Shown: in pieces, positions 1-8,596 of the stretch
Layout: each line of letters starts with the position of its first letter
Numbering within the stretch: the stretch's first letter is position 1
DNA from: Roseiarcus sp963842835
GTDB lineage: Bacteria > Pseudomonadota > Alphaproteobacteria > Rhizobiales > Beijerinckiaceae
Reading direction: 5' to 3'
Assembly: GCA_963842835.1 (NCBI GenBank)
Contig: CAWJIB010000007.1
Span: 372,001-436,000, forward strand
Length of the DNA: 64,000 nucleotides
The notes under the pieces: model-generated
Told to the model about the DNA's origin: nothing
Database searches by the model: none
What the model saw: only the letters and a program-made list of their open reading frames with translations
Made by a program: the position numbers and the translations under genes

Positions 1-1
1 G

Positions 2-46
2 CGGGCGCGGCTCGCCGAATTGCTGACGGAGCCGGAGGGCGGCTAG
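2..46 (+). CDS. possible C-terminal end of an upstream gene
   Basis: One frame at the left edge stays open from base 2 to a TAG at 44-46 and would encode the last 14 residues (ending LLTEPEGG) of a protein whose body lies outside the window. The piece is too short for any family assignment. The only support is an open frame with a plausible residue mix. Confidence 0.25.
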   Translation, partial: RARLAELLTEPEGG

Positions 47-100
47 GGCGCGGAAGCCGCGGCCGACCCTTCGGGATGAAACCTCCGCCCTTTCCATCTT

Positions 101-119
101 GGCCGGGCTTGTCCCGGCC
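101..119. repeat. short GC-rich hairpin, REP-like
   Basis: GGCCGGG (101-107) and CCCGGCC (113-119) form a perfect 7-bp stem around a 5-base loop. This 'ggccgggcttgtcccggcc' type is a common extragenic palindrome in Hyphomicrobiales genomes. Here it lies between a gene end at the left edge and the 3' end of surE, so it may also help end transcription. Nothing else is evident in bases 47-226. Confidence 0.5.
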
Positions 120-226
120 ATGACGAACGGCGGCGTAAAAAAGACGCCATCCGAGAGTTTGTTTCTCTTTAGCGAAGCGAAGCAACGACGGCGGGCCATT
201 CCTTCACGATGAAGCCCGCCAGTCCC

Positions 227-1024
227 TCACGCCCCCTTGAATGCCCTGTCGAGGTAGTGCCGGAACGAGGCCGCCGTCAGGTCCATCTGCATCGGCGTGA
301 TCGAGACGGCGCGCTGGTCGATCGCCTCGAGATCGGTTCCCGCTTCGAGATCGCCGTTCTGGTAGGTCAGCTTAATCCAGTAATAGGGGAAGTCGCGCTC
401 GTCGACGCGACGCACCGGCTTGAACGAGCCGGGCAACCGACGCCCTTGCGTCGTCACGCGCACGCCGGTCACCGCGTCGGCGGGCGCATCGGGGAAATTG
501 ACGTTGACGAAGCTGCCGGGTTCCCAGTCGCAGGCGAGCAGGCGTTCGAGCACCGGCGGCGCGTAATGGCGCGCGGTCTCCCAATGCACCGTGCCGCCGA
601 TGATGAACACCTGGCTCAGCGCGATCGAGCGGATGCCGAGCAGCGCGCCTTCCATTGCGGCGGCGGCGGTGCCGGAATAGGTCATGTCCTCGGCGAGATT
701 GGCGCCGCGATTGATCCCCGACAGCAACACGGTCGGCGGCTTGCCGCCCATGAGTTCGTAAATTGCGAGCAGCGCGCAATCGGTCGGCGTGCCCTTCACC
801 GCATAGTGCCGCTCGTCGATCTTGCGCACGCGGACCGGGATCGTCATCGAGATCGAATGCGAGAAGCCGGATTTCTCCTCGTCTGGCGCGACCACCCACA
901 CATCGTCGGTGAATTGCCGCGCGAGTTCCTCGAGCAGCTTGATGCCGGGCGCCTCCACACCGTCGTCGTTGACGATGAGGACGCGATGCGCGCTCAAATC
1001 GCGCGGCGGCGCCAGTGCCGACAT
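227..1024 (-). CDS. surE: 5'/3'-nucleotidase SurE
   Basis: SurE is a metal-dependent survival-protein phosphatase that removes phosphate from 5'- and 3'-nucleotides in the cytoplasm. The protein has about 265 residues, normal for the family. It carries the N-terminal metal-binding NDDGVEAPG motif and the SGINRGANLAEDMTYSGT block that holds the Asn ligand. The frame is open further upstream to 1114. I start at the ATG at 1024 because it follows a G-rich Shine-Dalgarno and places NDDG about 19 residues in, as usual. It is divergent from the thiolase gene. In many alphaproteobacteria surE sits with pcm and serS, which are not seen here. Confidence 0.93.
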   Translation of the reverse strand: MSALAPPRDLSAHRVLIVNDDGVEAPGIKLLEELARQFTDDVWVVAPDEEKSGFSHSISMTIPVRVRKIDERHYAVKGTPTDCALLAIYELMGGKPPTVLLSGINRGANLAEDMTYSGTAAAAMEGALLGIRSIALSQVFIIGGTVHWETARHYAPPVLERLLACDWEPGSFVNVNFPDAPADAVTGVRVTTQGRRLPGSFKPVRRVDERDFPYYWIKLTYQNGDLEAGTDLEAIDQRAVSITPMQMDLTAASFRHYLDRAFKGA

Positions 1025-1108
1025 TTCCAACCCCCCTTTTTCTTGCACGCCCGGACCGCGATCGGCGGTCTTGCCGGCTTGATGGCCGCACCAATTTGCC
1101 AGAGTATC

Positions 1109-1127
1109 GTACAATTATGTAAGACAA
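1109..1127. promoter_or_regulatory. candidate GntR/FCD operator, site A
   Basis: GTACAA-N7-AGACAA lies 25 bases before the first thiolase gene. On the minus strand it contains TTGTCTTACA (1118-1127), a one-mismatch relative of the TTGTCCTACA present at sites C and D and close to the TTGTCCTAACA of site B. Its position between divergent surE and the thiolase fits repression of the thiolase-ligase operon by the GntR protein at 15671-16414. Confidence 0.45.
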
Positions 1128-1151
1128 AAGCGAATCCAAGGGGAGGCGACT

Positions 1152-2390
1152 TTGCGCGAGACCTTCATCGTCGGCGTCGGCATGACGCCGTTCGGCCGCT
1201 TTCCCGACGTCTCGCTCGCCAGCCTGGCGGCACGCGCCGCCCGGGAGACGCTGGAAGACGCCGGCGCGGGGCCGTCGGCGGTGCAGGCGATTCTGTTCGC
1301 CAACGCGACCCAGGGCGCCTTGGAGGGCCAGCACGGCATTCGCGGTCAGGCAGCGCTCGACGGCTGCGGCTTCGCCAATGCGCCGGTGATCAATGTCGAG
1401 AACGCCTGCGCCTCGGCTTCAACCGCGCTCAATCTCGCCGATACGCTCGTTGGCTCCGGGGCCTATGAATGCGTGCTCGCGATCGGCGCGGAGAAGATGG
1501 TCATGCCCGACCCGGCCAAAAGCATGGCCGCGTTCGAGGGAAGCTGGGACCTTTCGCGACGCGAACGCACGATCGAGGAACTGGTCGCGATGGGGCGCGG
1601 CATGAAGCTGCCGCCCGAGGCCGCCGCGGAGACGCCGCACAGCGTGTTCATGGACGTCTACGCGGCGTTCTGCCGCCACCACATGGCGCGATTCGGCACG
1701 ACGCAGCGGCAGATGGCCGCGGTAAGCGCGAAGAACCACACCCAGTCGGTGGAGAACCCGCGCTCGCAATACCGGCGTGCGTACACGACCGAAGAAGTTC
1801 TTGCCGCGCGCCCGATCGTCTGGCCGCTGACGCTGCCGATGTGCAGCCCGATCAGCGACGGCGCCGCCGCGGCGCTGGTCGCCTCGCGCGAAGTCGTGCA
1901 GAAACTCCGGCAGGGGGCGAGGGCGGTAAAAATCCGCGCCAGCGTGCTGATGTCGGGCGATCATCGCGACCCAGACCGGCTGGAGGATCATGTCGCGCGC
2001 AAGGCCTCGCGCCGCGCTTACGAGATCGCAGGCCTCGGCCCGGAGGACGTCGATGTCGTCGAATGCCACGACGCGACCGCGTTCGGCGAAATCCTGCAGA
2101 GCGAGATGCTCGGCTTCTTCCCGCTCGGCGGCGGCGGACCGGCGGCCGAGCGCGGCGAAACTCGCATCGGCGGCCGAATCCCATTCAACCCGTCGGGCGG
2201 GCTTGAATCCAAGGGCCACCCGATCGGCGCGACGGGCCTCGGCCAGACTTTCGAACTCGTCGGGCAATTGCGCGGCGAGGCGGGGGCGCGTCAGGTCGAA
2301 GGCGCGCGCATCGCGCTGCTCGAAAACGGCGGCGGCCTGCGCGGCGTCGAGGAGGCAGCCGTCGCCATCAGTCTGTTCGAGCGCGCGTGA
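1152..2390 (+). CDS. thiolase, SCP2/lipid-transfer type
   Basis: The 412-residue product is a thiolase-superfamily enzyme that would cleave or form a beta-ketoacyl-CoA. The nucleophilic Cys is residue 86 in NVENACASAS, and the C-terminal part has ECHDATAFGE and the SKGHPIGATG loop with the catalytic His. The VENACAS and GHPIGATG style fits the SCP2-like/acetyl-CoA acetyltransferase subgroup rather than classical PhaA/FadA. The start is TTG at 1152, preceded by GGGGAGGCG. An acyl-CoA ligase follows after 22 bases, so the two are probably co-transcribed. Together they suggest that an acid is activated to CoA and then thiolytically cleaved. The substrate is unknown. Confidence 0.85.
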   Translation: MRETFIVGVGMTPFGRFPDVSLASLAARAARETLEDAGAGPSAVQAILFANATQGALEGQHGIRGQAALDGCGFANAPVINVENACASASTALNLADTLVGSGAYECVLAIGAEKMVMPDPAKSMAAFEGSWDLSRRERTIEELVAMGRGMKLPPEAAAETPHSVFMDVYAAFCRHHMARFGTTQRQMAAVSAKNHTQSVENPRSQYRRAYTTEEVLAARPIVWPLTLPMCSPISDGAAAALVASREVVQKLRQGARAVKIRASVLMSGDHRDPDRLEDHVARKASRRAYEIAGLGPEDVDVVECHDATAFGEILQSEMLGFFPLGGGGPAAERGETRIGGRIPFNPSGGLESKGHPIGATGLGQTFELVGQLRGEAGARQVEGARIALLENGGGLRGVEEAAVAISLFERA

Positions 2391-2412
2391 CCAGGGCCGG
2401 GGAGAGCGGACG

Positions 2413-3930
2413 ATGAACCTCGCGCATCTGATCGACGGCTCGGCGCGCAACTTCCCCGATCGCCCAGCGATCGCGTTCGGCGACCGGCCTCTTTATACCT
2501 ATCGCGCTTATGGCGAACTCTCGGCCCGGCTGGCAGGCGCCCTGGGAGCGCGCCTGGGCATCGGACCCGGTGAGCGAATCGTGCTCGCGATGACCAACAA
2601 CCCAGACTATCTCGCCGTCCTGTTCGCGATCTGGCGCGCGGGCGCCGTGGCCGTTCCCGTCAACGCCAAGCTGCATGCGCGCGAAATCGCCTATATCGCA
2701 GCGGATTGCAGGGCGAAGCTCTGCATCGCGAGCCCCGACCTCGCCGAGCCGATCGCCGCGCATTTGCCGACGGGCTGCCGGCTGATGGCGCTCGACGACG
2801 CCGAATGGCGAGACCTTAAGCATGCGGACGTCGCGTCGGTCGTGGACCGCAAGTCCGAGGATCTCGCCTGGATCTTCTATACCAGCGGAACCACCGGCCG
2901 GCCCAAGGGCGCGATGCTGAGCCATCGCAATCTCTGGGCGATGAGCGTGCTCTATCTCGCCGACGTCGATTACCTCACGCCCGACGACTGCCTGTTCCAC
3001 CTCGCCGCGCAATCGCACGCGACGGGCCTGTTCGGGCTTTCCCATATCGCCAAGGCGACGCATCAGGTGCTGCCGCCGAGCGGCGGCTTCGATCCCGGCG
3101 AACTCGCCGATCTGCTGCGGCTGTATCGGCGCGCGACTCTGTTCGTACCCCCGACCGGGCTGCGCCGGCTGGTGCGGCACGCCGGTTTCGCGAGCGCGCC
3201 GATCGAGCATATCCGCACCGTGCTGCTCGGAGCCGCGCCGGTCTACGCGGCTGATCTCAGGGCGGCGTTCGAGCTGCTCGGCCCGCGCCTCTGGAACGGC
3301 TACGGCCAGGGCGAGAGCCCGTGCACGATCACCGCCATGCCGAAGGGGTTGCTCGCCGAGGCGATCCGCTCGGGCGACGAGGCGCGCATGGTCAGCGTCG
3401 GCCTCGCGCGGACGGGGATTGAGGTGGCGATCTTCGACGAAGCGGACCGCCCGATGCCGCCCGGCGAGATTGGCGAAGTCGTCGTGCGCGGCGAGACGGT
3501 CATGTCGGGCTACTGGAATCTGCTGGAGGCGAGCGCCGCCGCGCTGCGCTCGGGCTGGCTGCATACAGGCGACATGGGCGCGCTCGACGCGCGCGGCTTC
3601 CTGACGCTGCTCGACCGCGCCAAGGACCTCGTCATCTCCGGCGGCTCGAACATCTACCCCCGCGAGATCGAGGACGTGCTGCTCGAAGACCCCTCGGTCG
3701 GCGAAGTCGCTGTCATCGGCGTGCCCGATCCCGAATGGGGCGAGAGCGTGATGGCCTTGATCGTCGCCGCGCCAGGCGCCACGGTCGACATCAAGAAGCT
3801 CGAAGCCCTCTGCCTCGAACGGATCGCCCGCTTCAAGCGCCCGAAACAGTGGCGTCTGGTGGAGAGCCTGCCGAAAAACAGTGCGGGCAAGGTGCTCAAG
3901 CGCGAGTTGCGGCAGACCTTTTCCGCTTAA
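2413..3930 (+). CDS. acyl-CoA synthetase (AMP-forming ligase)
   Basis: This is a 505-residue class I adenylate-forming ligase that would activate a carboxylic acid with ATP and CoA. Visible motifs are the P-loop-like YTSGTTGRPKGAMLSH, the A5 motif NGYGQGESP, the A7/A8 hinge LHTGDMGALDARGFLTLLDRAKD and the C-terminal catalytic Lys in LPKNSAGKVLKREL. The ATG at 2413 follows a GGGGAGAG Shine-Dalgarno. It is the second gene of the thiolase operon and is paralogous to the ligase at 6486-7985. It resembles fatty-acyl/cyclohexanecarboxylate-type ligases. Its acyl specificity cannot be read from the sequence. Confidence 0.88.
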   Translation: MNLAHLIDGSARNFPDRPAIAFGDRPLYTYRAYGELSARLAGALGARLGIGPGERIVLAMTNNPDYLAVLFAIWRAGAVAVPVNAKLHAREIAYIAADCRAKLCIASPDLAEPIAAHLPTGCRLMALDDAEWRDLKHADVASVVDRKSEDLAWIFYTSGTTGRPKGAMLSHRNLWAMSVLYLADVDYLTPDDCLFHLAAQSHATGLFGLSHIAKATHQVLPPSGGFDPGELADLLRLYRRATLFVPPTGLRRLVRHAGFASAPIEHIRTVLLGAAPVYAADLRAAFELLGPRLWNGYGQGESPCTITAMPKGLLAEAIRSGDEARMVSVGLARTGIEVAIFDEADRPMPPGEIGEVVVRGETVMSGYWNLLEASAAALRSGWLHTGDMGALDARGFLTLLDRAKDLVISGGSNIYPREIEDVLLEDPSVGEVAVIGVPDPEWGESVMALIVAAPGATVDIKKLEALCLERIARFKRPKQWRLVESLPKNSAGKVLKRELRQTFSA

Positions 3931-3983
3931 GCCCGTTCCGCTTAAACCCGCGCGGTCGGAGCCGACGCCGGCGCGCTCAATTT

Positions 3984-4006
3984 TGTTGGACAAGTTTGTC
4001 CTAACA
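3984..4006. promoter_or_regulatory. candidate GntR/FCD operator, site B (best palindrome)
   Basis: Perfect inverted arms GGACAA and TTGTCC are separated by two bases (core 3988-4001) and flanked by TGTT and TAACA. The site lies about 115 bases before the GTG of the swivel-domain gene, in a 190-base intergenic gap where a promoter is expected. It is the most symmetrical of four related sites and is probably the main control point of the long operon from 4121 to 14913. Confidence 0.6.
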
Positions 4007-4120
4007 TCTTGTTGACTTCCGCTTCGCTTGCCGCCACATTTCGCATCAACGAAACGGCGCGCCGCTCCCGGGCGGCAGCGGCGTTCGCAAAGCATCCGCA
4101 TCCGCGGACGGGAGGAAGTC

Positions 4121-4864
4121 GTGGCCAAGCTCTATATTGACAACGACAAATATGGCGATCAGGGCGCATCGGCGGTGGTCGACGCCTATCACGGCGCAAT
4201 CAAGGATCTGGTGCGCCGGCGGCTCGATGAGATCGGGGGGGACTGGGCGAGTTTCGTCTTCGACAAGTCCTATGACCTGATCCAAGCCAAGGATTTCGCG
4301 GCGATCGAGAAGAAGCTGCTGGCGACCGGCCATCGCTTCGACTGGTCGGCGATGATTTCGGTGCGCGAACGCCCCGAGGCGTACAAGCCCGCGACCGGCC
4401 TCGGCGAGGACATCAAGGACTTCAGCTTCGAGCACGCCGAAGCGGTCGTCGCGCCGATGGATTCGGACGGACGCGAGCAACGCGGCATCGGCGACAACGT
4501 CGTCAAGTATCCCAAGAACCTCATCGGCATCGCGCGCTATATCCGCTCCAGCGACCGCGTGCTCGAACTTCTCGCATCCGGCGTTCCCGCCGACACCGTC
4601 GCGATTATCGACGACAGCGGCGGTACGCTGACTGCGCCGATTCTCGAACAGTTCAAGGGCGTCATCTGCGCGGGCGGGACCGTGCGCTCGCATCTCGGCA
4701 TCCTGACGCGCGAATATGGCATTCCCTGCGTGATGAACGCGAAGATCAGCGGCATCAAGGAGGGCGATCGCGTCGAGATCGAATGCACCGCCGCCGCCAA
4801 AACCGCCGAGGCCTATCAAACCGGCGTCGAAATGACCGCGCGCGTATGGCGTCTGGCCAAATAA
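4121..4864 (+). CDS. stand-alone PEP-utiliser swivel (phosphohistidine) domain protein
   Basis: The product has 247 residues. The C-terminal third (about 150-240) is a PEP-utilising-enzyme mobile domain: VICAGGTVRSHLGILTREYG places a phospho-accepting His at residue 191 in the usual GGxxSH setting. The first 130 residues match no family I know. Full dikinases carry this domain between an ATP-grasp module and a substrate barrel; here it is separate. The start is GTG at 4121 behind GGAGG (4111-4115); an upstream ATG at 4028 has no ribosome site and would add an unrelated basic stretch. It heads a long operon with the 520-residue protein next. Its likely role is to carry phosphate between the ATP-using unit (8597-10387) and a substrate, which is inference. 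Confidence 0.75.
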   Translation: MAKLYIDNDKYGDQGASAVVDAYHGAIKDLVRRRLDEIGGDWASFVFDKSYDLIQAKDFAAIEKKLLATGHRFDWSAMISVRERPEAYKPATGLGEDIKDFSFEHAEAVVAPMDSDGREQRGIGDNVVKYPKNLIGIARYIRSSDRVLELLASGVPADTVAIIDDSGGTLTAPILEQFKGVICAGGTVRSHLGILTREYGIPCVMNAKISGIKEGDRVEIECTAAAKTAEAYQTGVEMTARVWRLAK

Positions 4865-4903
4865 CGCGACCTCGAAAACAAAACGCTTCCGGGAGGATCA
4901 CCG

Positions 4904-6466
4904 ATGAGTTCGAGCCGCATTTCCTACGCGCAATTGCTCGAGACCAATAATCTCATTCAGGCCAACGCCGACGAGACCTATTGGCTGTGCGTGACGCGTA
5001 CGGTGCAGGAATCCAAGCTGTTTCCCGTGCCCGCCTATATGATGCTGTCCTATATGATGTCGTATTACCGCTATCCGTCGCTGCTGCGCAAAATCGAATC
5101 GCGCATGTCGGCCGAGGAGATCGGCGATCGGGCGCGCAACGCGGGCATCAAGATCCAGAACCCGTCGATGGGCTGGGCGCTGCCGGGCTTCTATCTGCTC
5201 GGCCGCGAATGGCTGATCAATCTCGGCCTGATCCGACCGCAGGACGCGGTGGAAGACCTCGTCTATGTCATGGATTTCTGGAAACGCTTCCAGCTTTCCT
5301 GGCACCGCAACAACGGCCATATCACCAACAAGGAATACGGCCATCGCGGCCAGTTCCTGCCGGAGCGGCGGCTGCAGGTGTTCCATGCCGACATGTTCGA
5401 TTGCAAGCAGGGCGACGAGCTGCACGAGGCGGCGCAGGGCTTCATGGCCGCGGCGTCGCAATACGGCTTCCTGATCTCGTGCGAAAGCCGCATCAGCCTT
5501 TGCAATTCTGGCCCTTACAAGCTCGCCGACGATCGCGAGATGATCGTGCGCGACTTCATGGACCTTGCGGAGAGCGACTTCCCCTGGCTCGACGAAGTCG
5601 CGCGCGACATGCCCTATAACAACCTCACCGTCACGATGGCGGTGAAGGATTGCCACTTCTATCTCGTCGACGACTGGGGCAGCTTCGAATCAAAGCCTGA
5701 ATTCACCGCCGACAAGCTGGTCGGCGTCGGCCTATACACCTCCGACACGCTGTCGAATGGCTACGAGCCGGTCGCGATGGGCTCGCGAGAGGAACTGACC
5801 GCCTGCTTCAAGAGCCTCACTGAGAAGGTGAAGGAGGCCAACAACAAGCTGTGGCGGCGCGTCGCGGGCTGGACCCGCGATCAGATGATCGATGCCGGCG
5901 CCATCACCTATTTCTCGATCGTCAAGGACCTCGCGCATGTCGCGGGCGTCTATGAGGCCGACGACTGGATGATGGTCGACGAGCGCGCCGAACGCTTCCG
6001 CCCGCTGTTCAACGACGAGTTCAGCCGCGACGCGCTGGTGGGCCTGTGCATCGGCACGCATCCCTCGCACCGGCTGAGCGAATATACGATGATGCAGCAT
6101 TCCAACGGGCCGCAGCGTCTCTATTCGCTGATTCCCTACTCGATCCTGCAGGGCGACGATTACACGTCGAGTTGCGGGCCGGTCTATCCCGGAACGAGCC
6201 ATCTGCCGCCCAAGCTCGATCGCTACACCACGACGCGCGGCGTGCTGACGCTCGCCGAATACAAAAAGCTCGCGCGCGAGATGCGCCCGCCGGCGGTCGA
6301 TCCGCGTTATCGCCAACTCTGCGAGACCTGGGTCAAATACAATTCCGGCACGCCGCTCGCGGACGCACTCTACAAAGCCGATCAGGCGCAATCGCGCCTG
6401 CTGAAGGACAAGGGTTCGAGCCTGAAGCGCGCCGACATTGAGAAGCTGCGCACGGTGCGCGGCTGA
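4904..6466 (+). CDS. uncharacterised 520-residue protein of the dikinase/carboxylase cluster
   Basis: I do not recognise this family. The protein is soluble, with no signal peptide or membrane segment, rich in Tyr, Trp and Met in its first half (for example PAYMMLSYMMSYYRYP) and well conserved in character throughout, with no low-complexity stretch. A His- and Asn-containing segment, SWHRNNGHITNKEYGHRG (about residues 130-147), and several paired Cys/His positions could form an active or metal site. The start is ATG at 4904 after GGGAGGA. It sits 39 bases after the swivel-domain gene and before an acyl-CoA ligase. I infer that it supplies the substrate site missing from the split dikinase; this is context only. 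Confidence 0.6.
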   Translation: MSSSRISYAQLLETNNLIQANADETYWLCVTRTVQESKLFPVPAYMMLSYMMSYYRYPSLLRKIESRMSAEEIGDRARNAGIKIQNPSMGWALPGFYLLGREWLINLGLIRPQDAVEDLVYVMDFWKRFQLSWHRNNGHITNKEYGHRGQFLPERRLQVFHADMFDCKQGDELHEAAQGFMAAASQYGFLISCESRISLCNSGPYKLADDREMIVRDFMDLAESDFPWLDEVARDMPYNNLTVTMAVKDCHFYLVDDWGSFESKPEFTADKLVGVGLYTSDTLSNGYEPVAMGSREELTACFKSLTEKVKEANNKLWRRVAGWTRDQMIDAGAITYFSIVKDLAHVAGVYEADDWMMVDERAERFRPLFNDEFSRDALVGLCIGTHPSHRLSEYTMMQHSNGPQRLYSLIPYSILQGDDYTSSCGPVYPGTSHLPPKLDRYTTTRGVLTLAEYKKLAREMRPPAVDPRYRQLCETWVKYNSGTPLADALYKADQAQSRLLKDKGSSLKRADIEKLRTVRG

Positions 6467-6485
6467 TCGCAACGAGAGCAGCGCC

Positions 6486-7985
6486 ATGCAAATCGGCAGT
6501 CTAATTCGTCGCTCGGCGCTGTATTATCGCGATGCGGCTTGCCTCGTCGAAGGCGAGCGCGTCGTGAGCTTCCGCGAGTTCGACCGGCTGACCGATCGGC
6601 TCGGCAACGCCTTGATCGCCGGGGGCTTCGCGCCGGGCGATCGGATCGGCGTCCTGTTGCCGAACGGCGTCGATTGCCTCGTCGCCTATTACGCGCTCGC
6701 CAAGGCGGGGCTCGTGCGCGTTTCGCTCAATACGCGCGAGACGCTAGACAACCATTCCTATAAGCTCTCCGACAGCGGCAGCCGGGGCGTCATCCACAAC
6801 TTGACTGATGTGGCCGAGATCGCGGGACTCGGCGTCGAGATCGCGATTGGCCCCGCCGAACTCGTGCAACTCTCGGCCTCCGGCTCCGATACGCCCTGTG
6901 CGATCGACCGCGATCTCGATGCACCCTATAGGCTCGGCTACACCGGCGGCACCACCGGTCGCTCCAAGGCGGTGACGCTGACGATGCGCGGCGAACTCGC
7001 CGAGCTTTCGGCCTTCCTCACCGATCTGACGACGGACCTGCGCAGGGGCGAAACCTTCCTGCACGCGGCGCCGATCGCGCATGCCTCGGGCGCGTTCTTC
7101 CTGCCCTCGCTGGTGCGCGGCGTGCGCTCGCTGGTGATGACGAAGTTCGATCCCGAGGAATTCGTCAAACTCGCCGAACGCGAAAAGGCGGAGCATACGT
7201 TCCTGGTGCCGACGATGCTCGCGATGGTGCTCGAGGCGCCCTCGATCAACCAGGCCAAATTCACGCTGCGGACCATCGCCTATGGCGCATCGCCGATCGC
7301 GCCGGCCTTGCTGAACCGCGCCGAAGCACGCTTCGGGCGCGTCTTCACGCAGACCTACGGGCAGGCCGAAAGCCCAATGGTGATCACCTGCCTGCGCCCG
7401 GAAGATCACGATCGCGTCGGCTCCTGCGGGCGCCCGTTCACGATCGTCGAGGTCGCGGTGTTCGACGAGAACGACAAGCCGCTCAAAGCCGGCGAGCGCG
7501 GCGAGATCGTCTGTCGCGGCCCGCAAACCATGGCCTATTACTGGAACAATCCCGAGGCGACGGCTAACGCGTTCCGCAACGGTTGGCTGCACACCGGCGA
7601 CGTCGGCTACATGGATGAGGACGGGTTTTTCTATCTCGTCGACCGCAAGAACGACATGCTGATCTCGGGCGGCTACAACGTCTATCCGCGCGAAGTCGAA
7701 GACGTGCTGCTCGCCTTCGAGGGCGTCGTCGAGGCGGCCGTGGTCGGCCTGCCCGACGAGAAGTGGGGCGAGCGCATCCATGCGGTCGTCGCCGGAAGAG
7801 GGCTGGATCCCGAGGCCATCCTCGCGCATGCGCGCGGAAAGCTCGCAAGCTATAAGCGGCCGAAGGGCGTCGAGATCTGGCCCGAACTGCCGAAGACATC
7901 GGCCAACAAGATCCTGCGTCGCGCGGTGCGCGACCGTATCGTCGCGCGCGAAGCGGCCGCGGGGGGAACGGAGAAGGTTTCGTGA
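6486..7985 (+). CDS. acyl-CoA synthetase (AMP-forming ligase), second copy
   Basis: This 499-residue adenylate-forming ligase carries YTGGTTGRSKAVTLT, TYGQAESPMV, LHTGDVGYMDEDGFFYLVDRKND and a C-terminal LPKTSANKILRR catalytic Lys. The adenylate loop reads TGGTTGRSK rather than the commoner TSGTTGxPK, so it is divergent from the paralogue at 2413-3930. The ATG at 6486 follows GAGAGC; an upstream in-frame ATG at 6438 overlaps the preceding gene and has poor support. Its stop overlaps the next gene start by four bases (GTGA), indicating translational coupling. It probably activates the carboxylated product or a downstream acid. The substrate is unknown. Confidence 0.86.
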   Translation: MQIGSLIRRSALYYRDAACLVEGERVVSFREFDRLTDRLGNALIAGGFAPGDRIGVLLPNGVDCLVAYYALAKAGLVRVSLNTRETLDNHSYKLSDSGSRGVIHNLTDVAEIAGLGVEIAIGPAELVQLSASGSDTPCAIDRDLDAPYRLGYTGGTTGRSKAVTLTMRGELAELSAFLTDLTTDLRRGETFLHAAPIAHASGAFFLPSLVRGVRSLVMTKFDPEEFVKLAEREKAEHTFLVPTMLAMVLEAPSINQAKFTLRTIAYGASPIAPALLNRAEARFGRVFTQTYGQAESPMVITCLRPEDHDRVGSCGRPFTIVEVAVFDENDKPLKAGERGEIVCRGPQTMAYYWNNPEATANAFRNGWLHTGDVGYMDEDGFFYLVDRKNDMLISGGYNVYPREVEDVLLAFEGVVEAAVVGLPDEKWGERIHAVVAGRGLDPEAILAHARGKLASYKRPKGVEIWPELPKTSANKILRRAVRDRIVAREAAAGGTEKVS

Positions 7986-8584
7986 ACGACACGCATCTGG
8001 TCATGCATGGGCTCGCGATCAAGAAACATGCTACCCCCGAAGACATCGCCGGCATTCTCGGGCTCGGCATCGACAACGTTCGCGAGACGCTCGGCAAGCT
8101 GGTCGAGGCTAAGCGCGCGGTCGAGGCGCAGGGCAAATATCTGCTGACGCCGGTCGCACGCATGGCGCTCGATTCCGACTATTCCCGTTATTACGACGAC
8201 GTGCGCGCCAATGCCAATTTCAAGGCGGGATATGCCGCGTTCGATCGGCTCAACGGCGCGCTGAAGCAACTGATCACGGAATGGCAGACGATCCTGGTGC
8301 GCGGCGAGCGCCTCGCCAACGACCACTCCGACAAGGATTACGACGCCAAGATCGTCGATCAACTCGGCGATCTGCATGAGCGCGCGGAAGCGGCGCTCGG
8401 CCAACTCGCGAGCGCCCTGTCCCGCTTCACGATCTATCGCGACAAGCTGCGCGCGGCCTTGGAGAAGGCCGAGGACGGCGCCATCGCCTGGGTCAGCGAC
8501 GCCAAGATCGAGAGCTATCACACTCTGTGGTTCGAACTGCACGAAGACCTCTTGCGCCTGATGCGGCGCGAGCGCGAAGAGTAG
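7982..8584 (+). CDS. small winged-helix-like plus coiled-coil protein next to the dikinase
   Basis: The product has 200 residues. Residues 1-65 look like a winged helix (HATPEDIAGILGLGIDNVRETLGKL, then a hairpin ending in YLLTPVARM). The remainder is largely helical and charged, consistent with a coiled coil. It has no recognisable catalytic motif. GTG start, four-base overlap with the ligase and 12 bases before the dikinase-like gene, so it belongs to the same mRNA. It may be a DNA-binding regulator, but tight coupling to the dikinase gene suggests an accessory or regulatory subunit of that enzyme, comparable in position (not in sequence, as far as I can see) to the CBS-domain PpsC of phenylphosphate synthase. 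Confidence 0.6.
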   Translation: MNDTHLVMHGLAIKKHATPEDIAGILGLGIDNVRETLGKLVEAKRAVEAQGKYLLTPVARMALDSDYSRYYDDVRANANFKAGYAAFDRLNGALKQLITEWQTILVRGERLANDHSDKDYDAKIVDQLGDLHERAEAALGQLASALSRFTIYRDKLRAALEKAEDGAIAWVSDAKIESYHTLWFELHEDLLRLMRREREE

Positions 8585-8596
8585 CGACCCGAAGCG

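Noticed and set aside
372..1334. Long minus-strand open frame rich in Arg over surE
   Set aside because: Shadow frame of surE and the thiolase; residue mix is typical of antisense high-GC DNA, with no family match.
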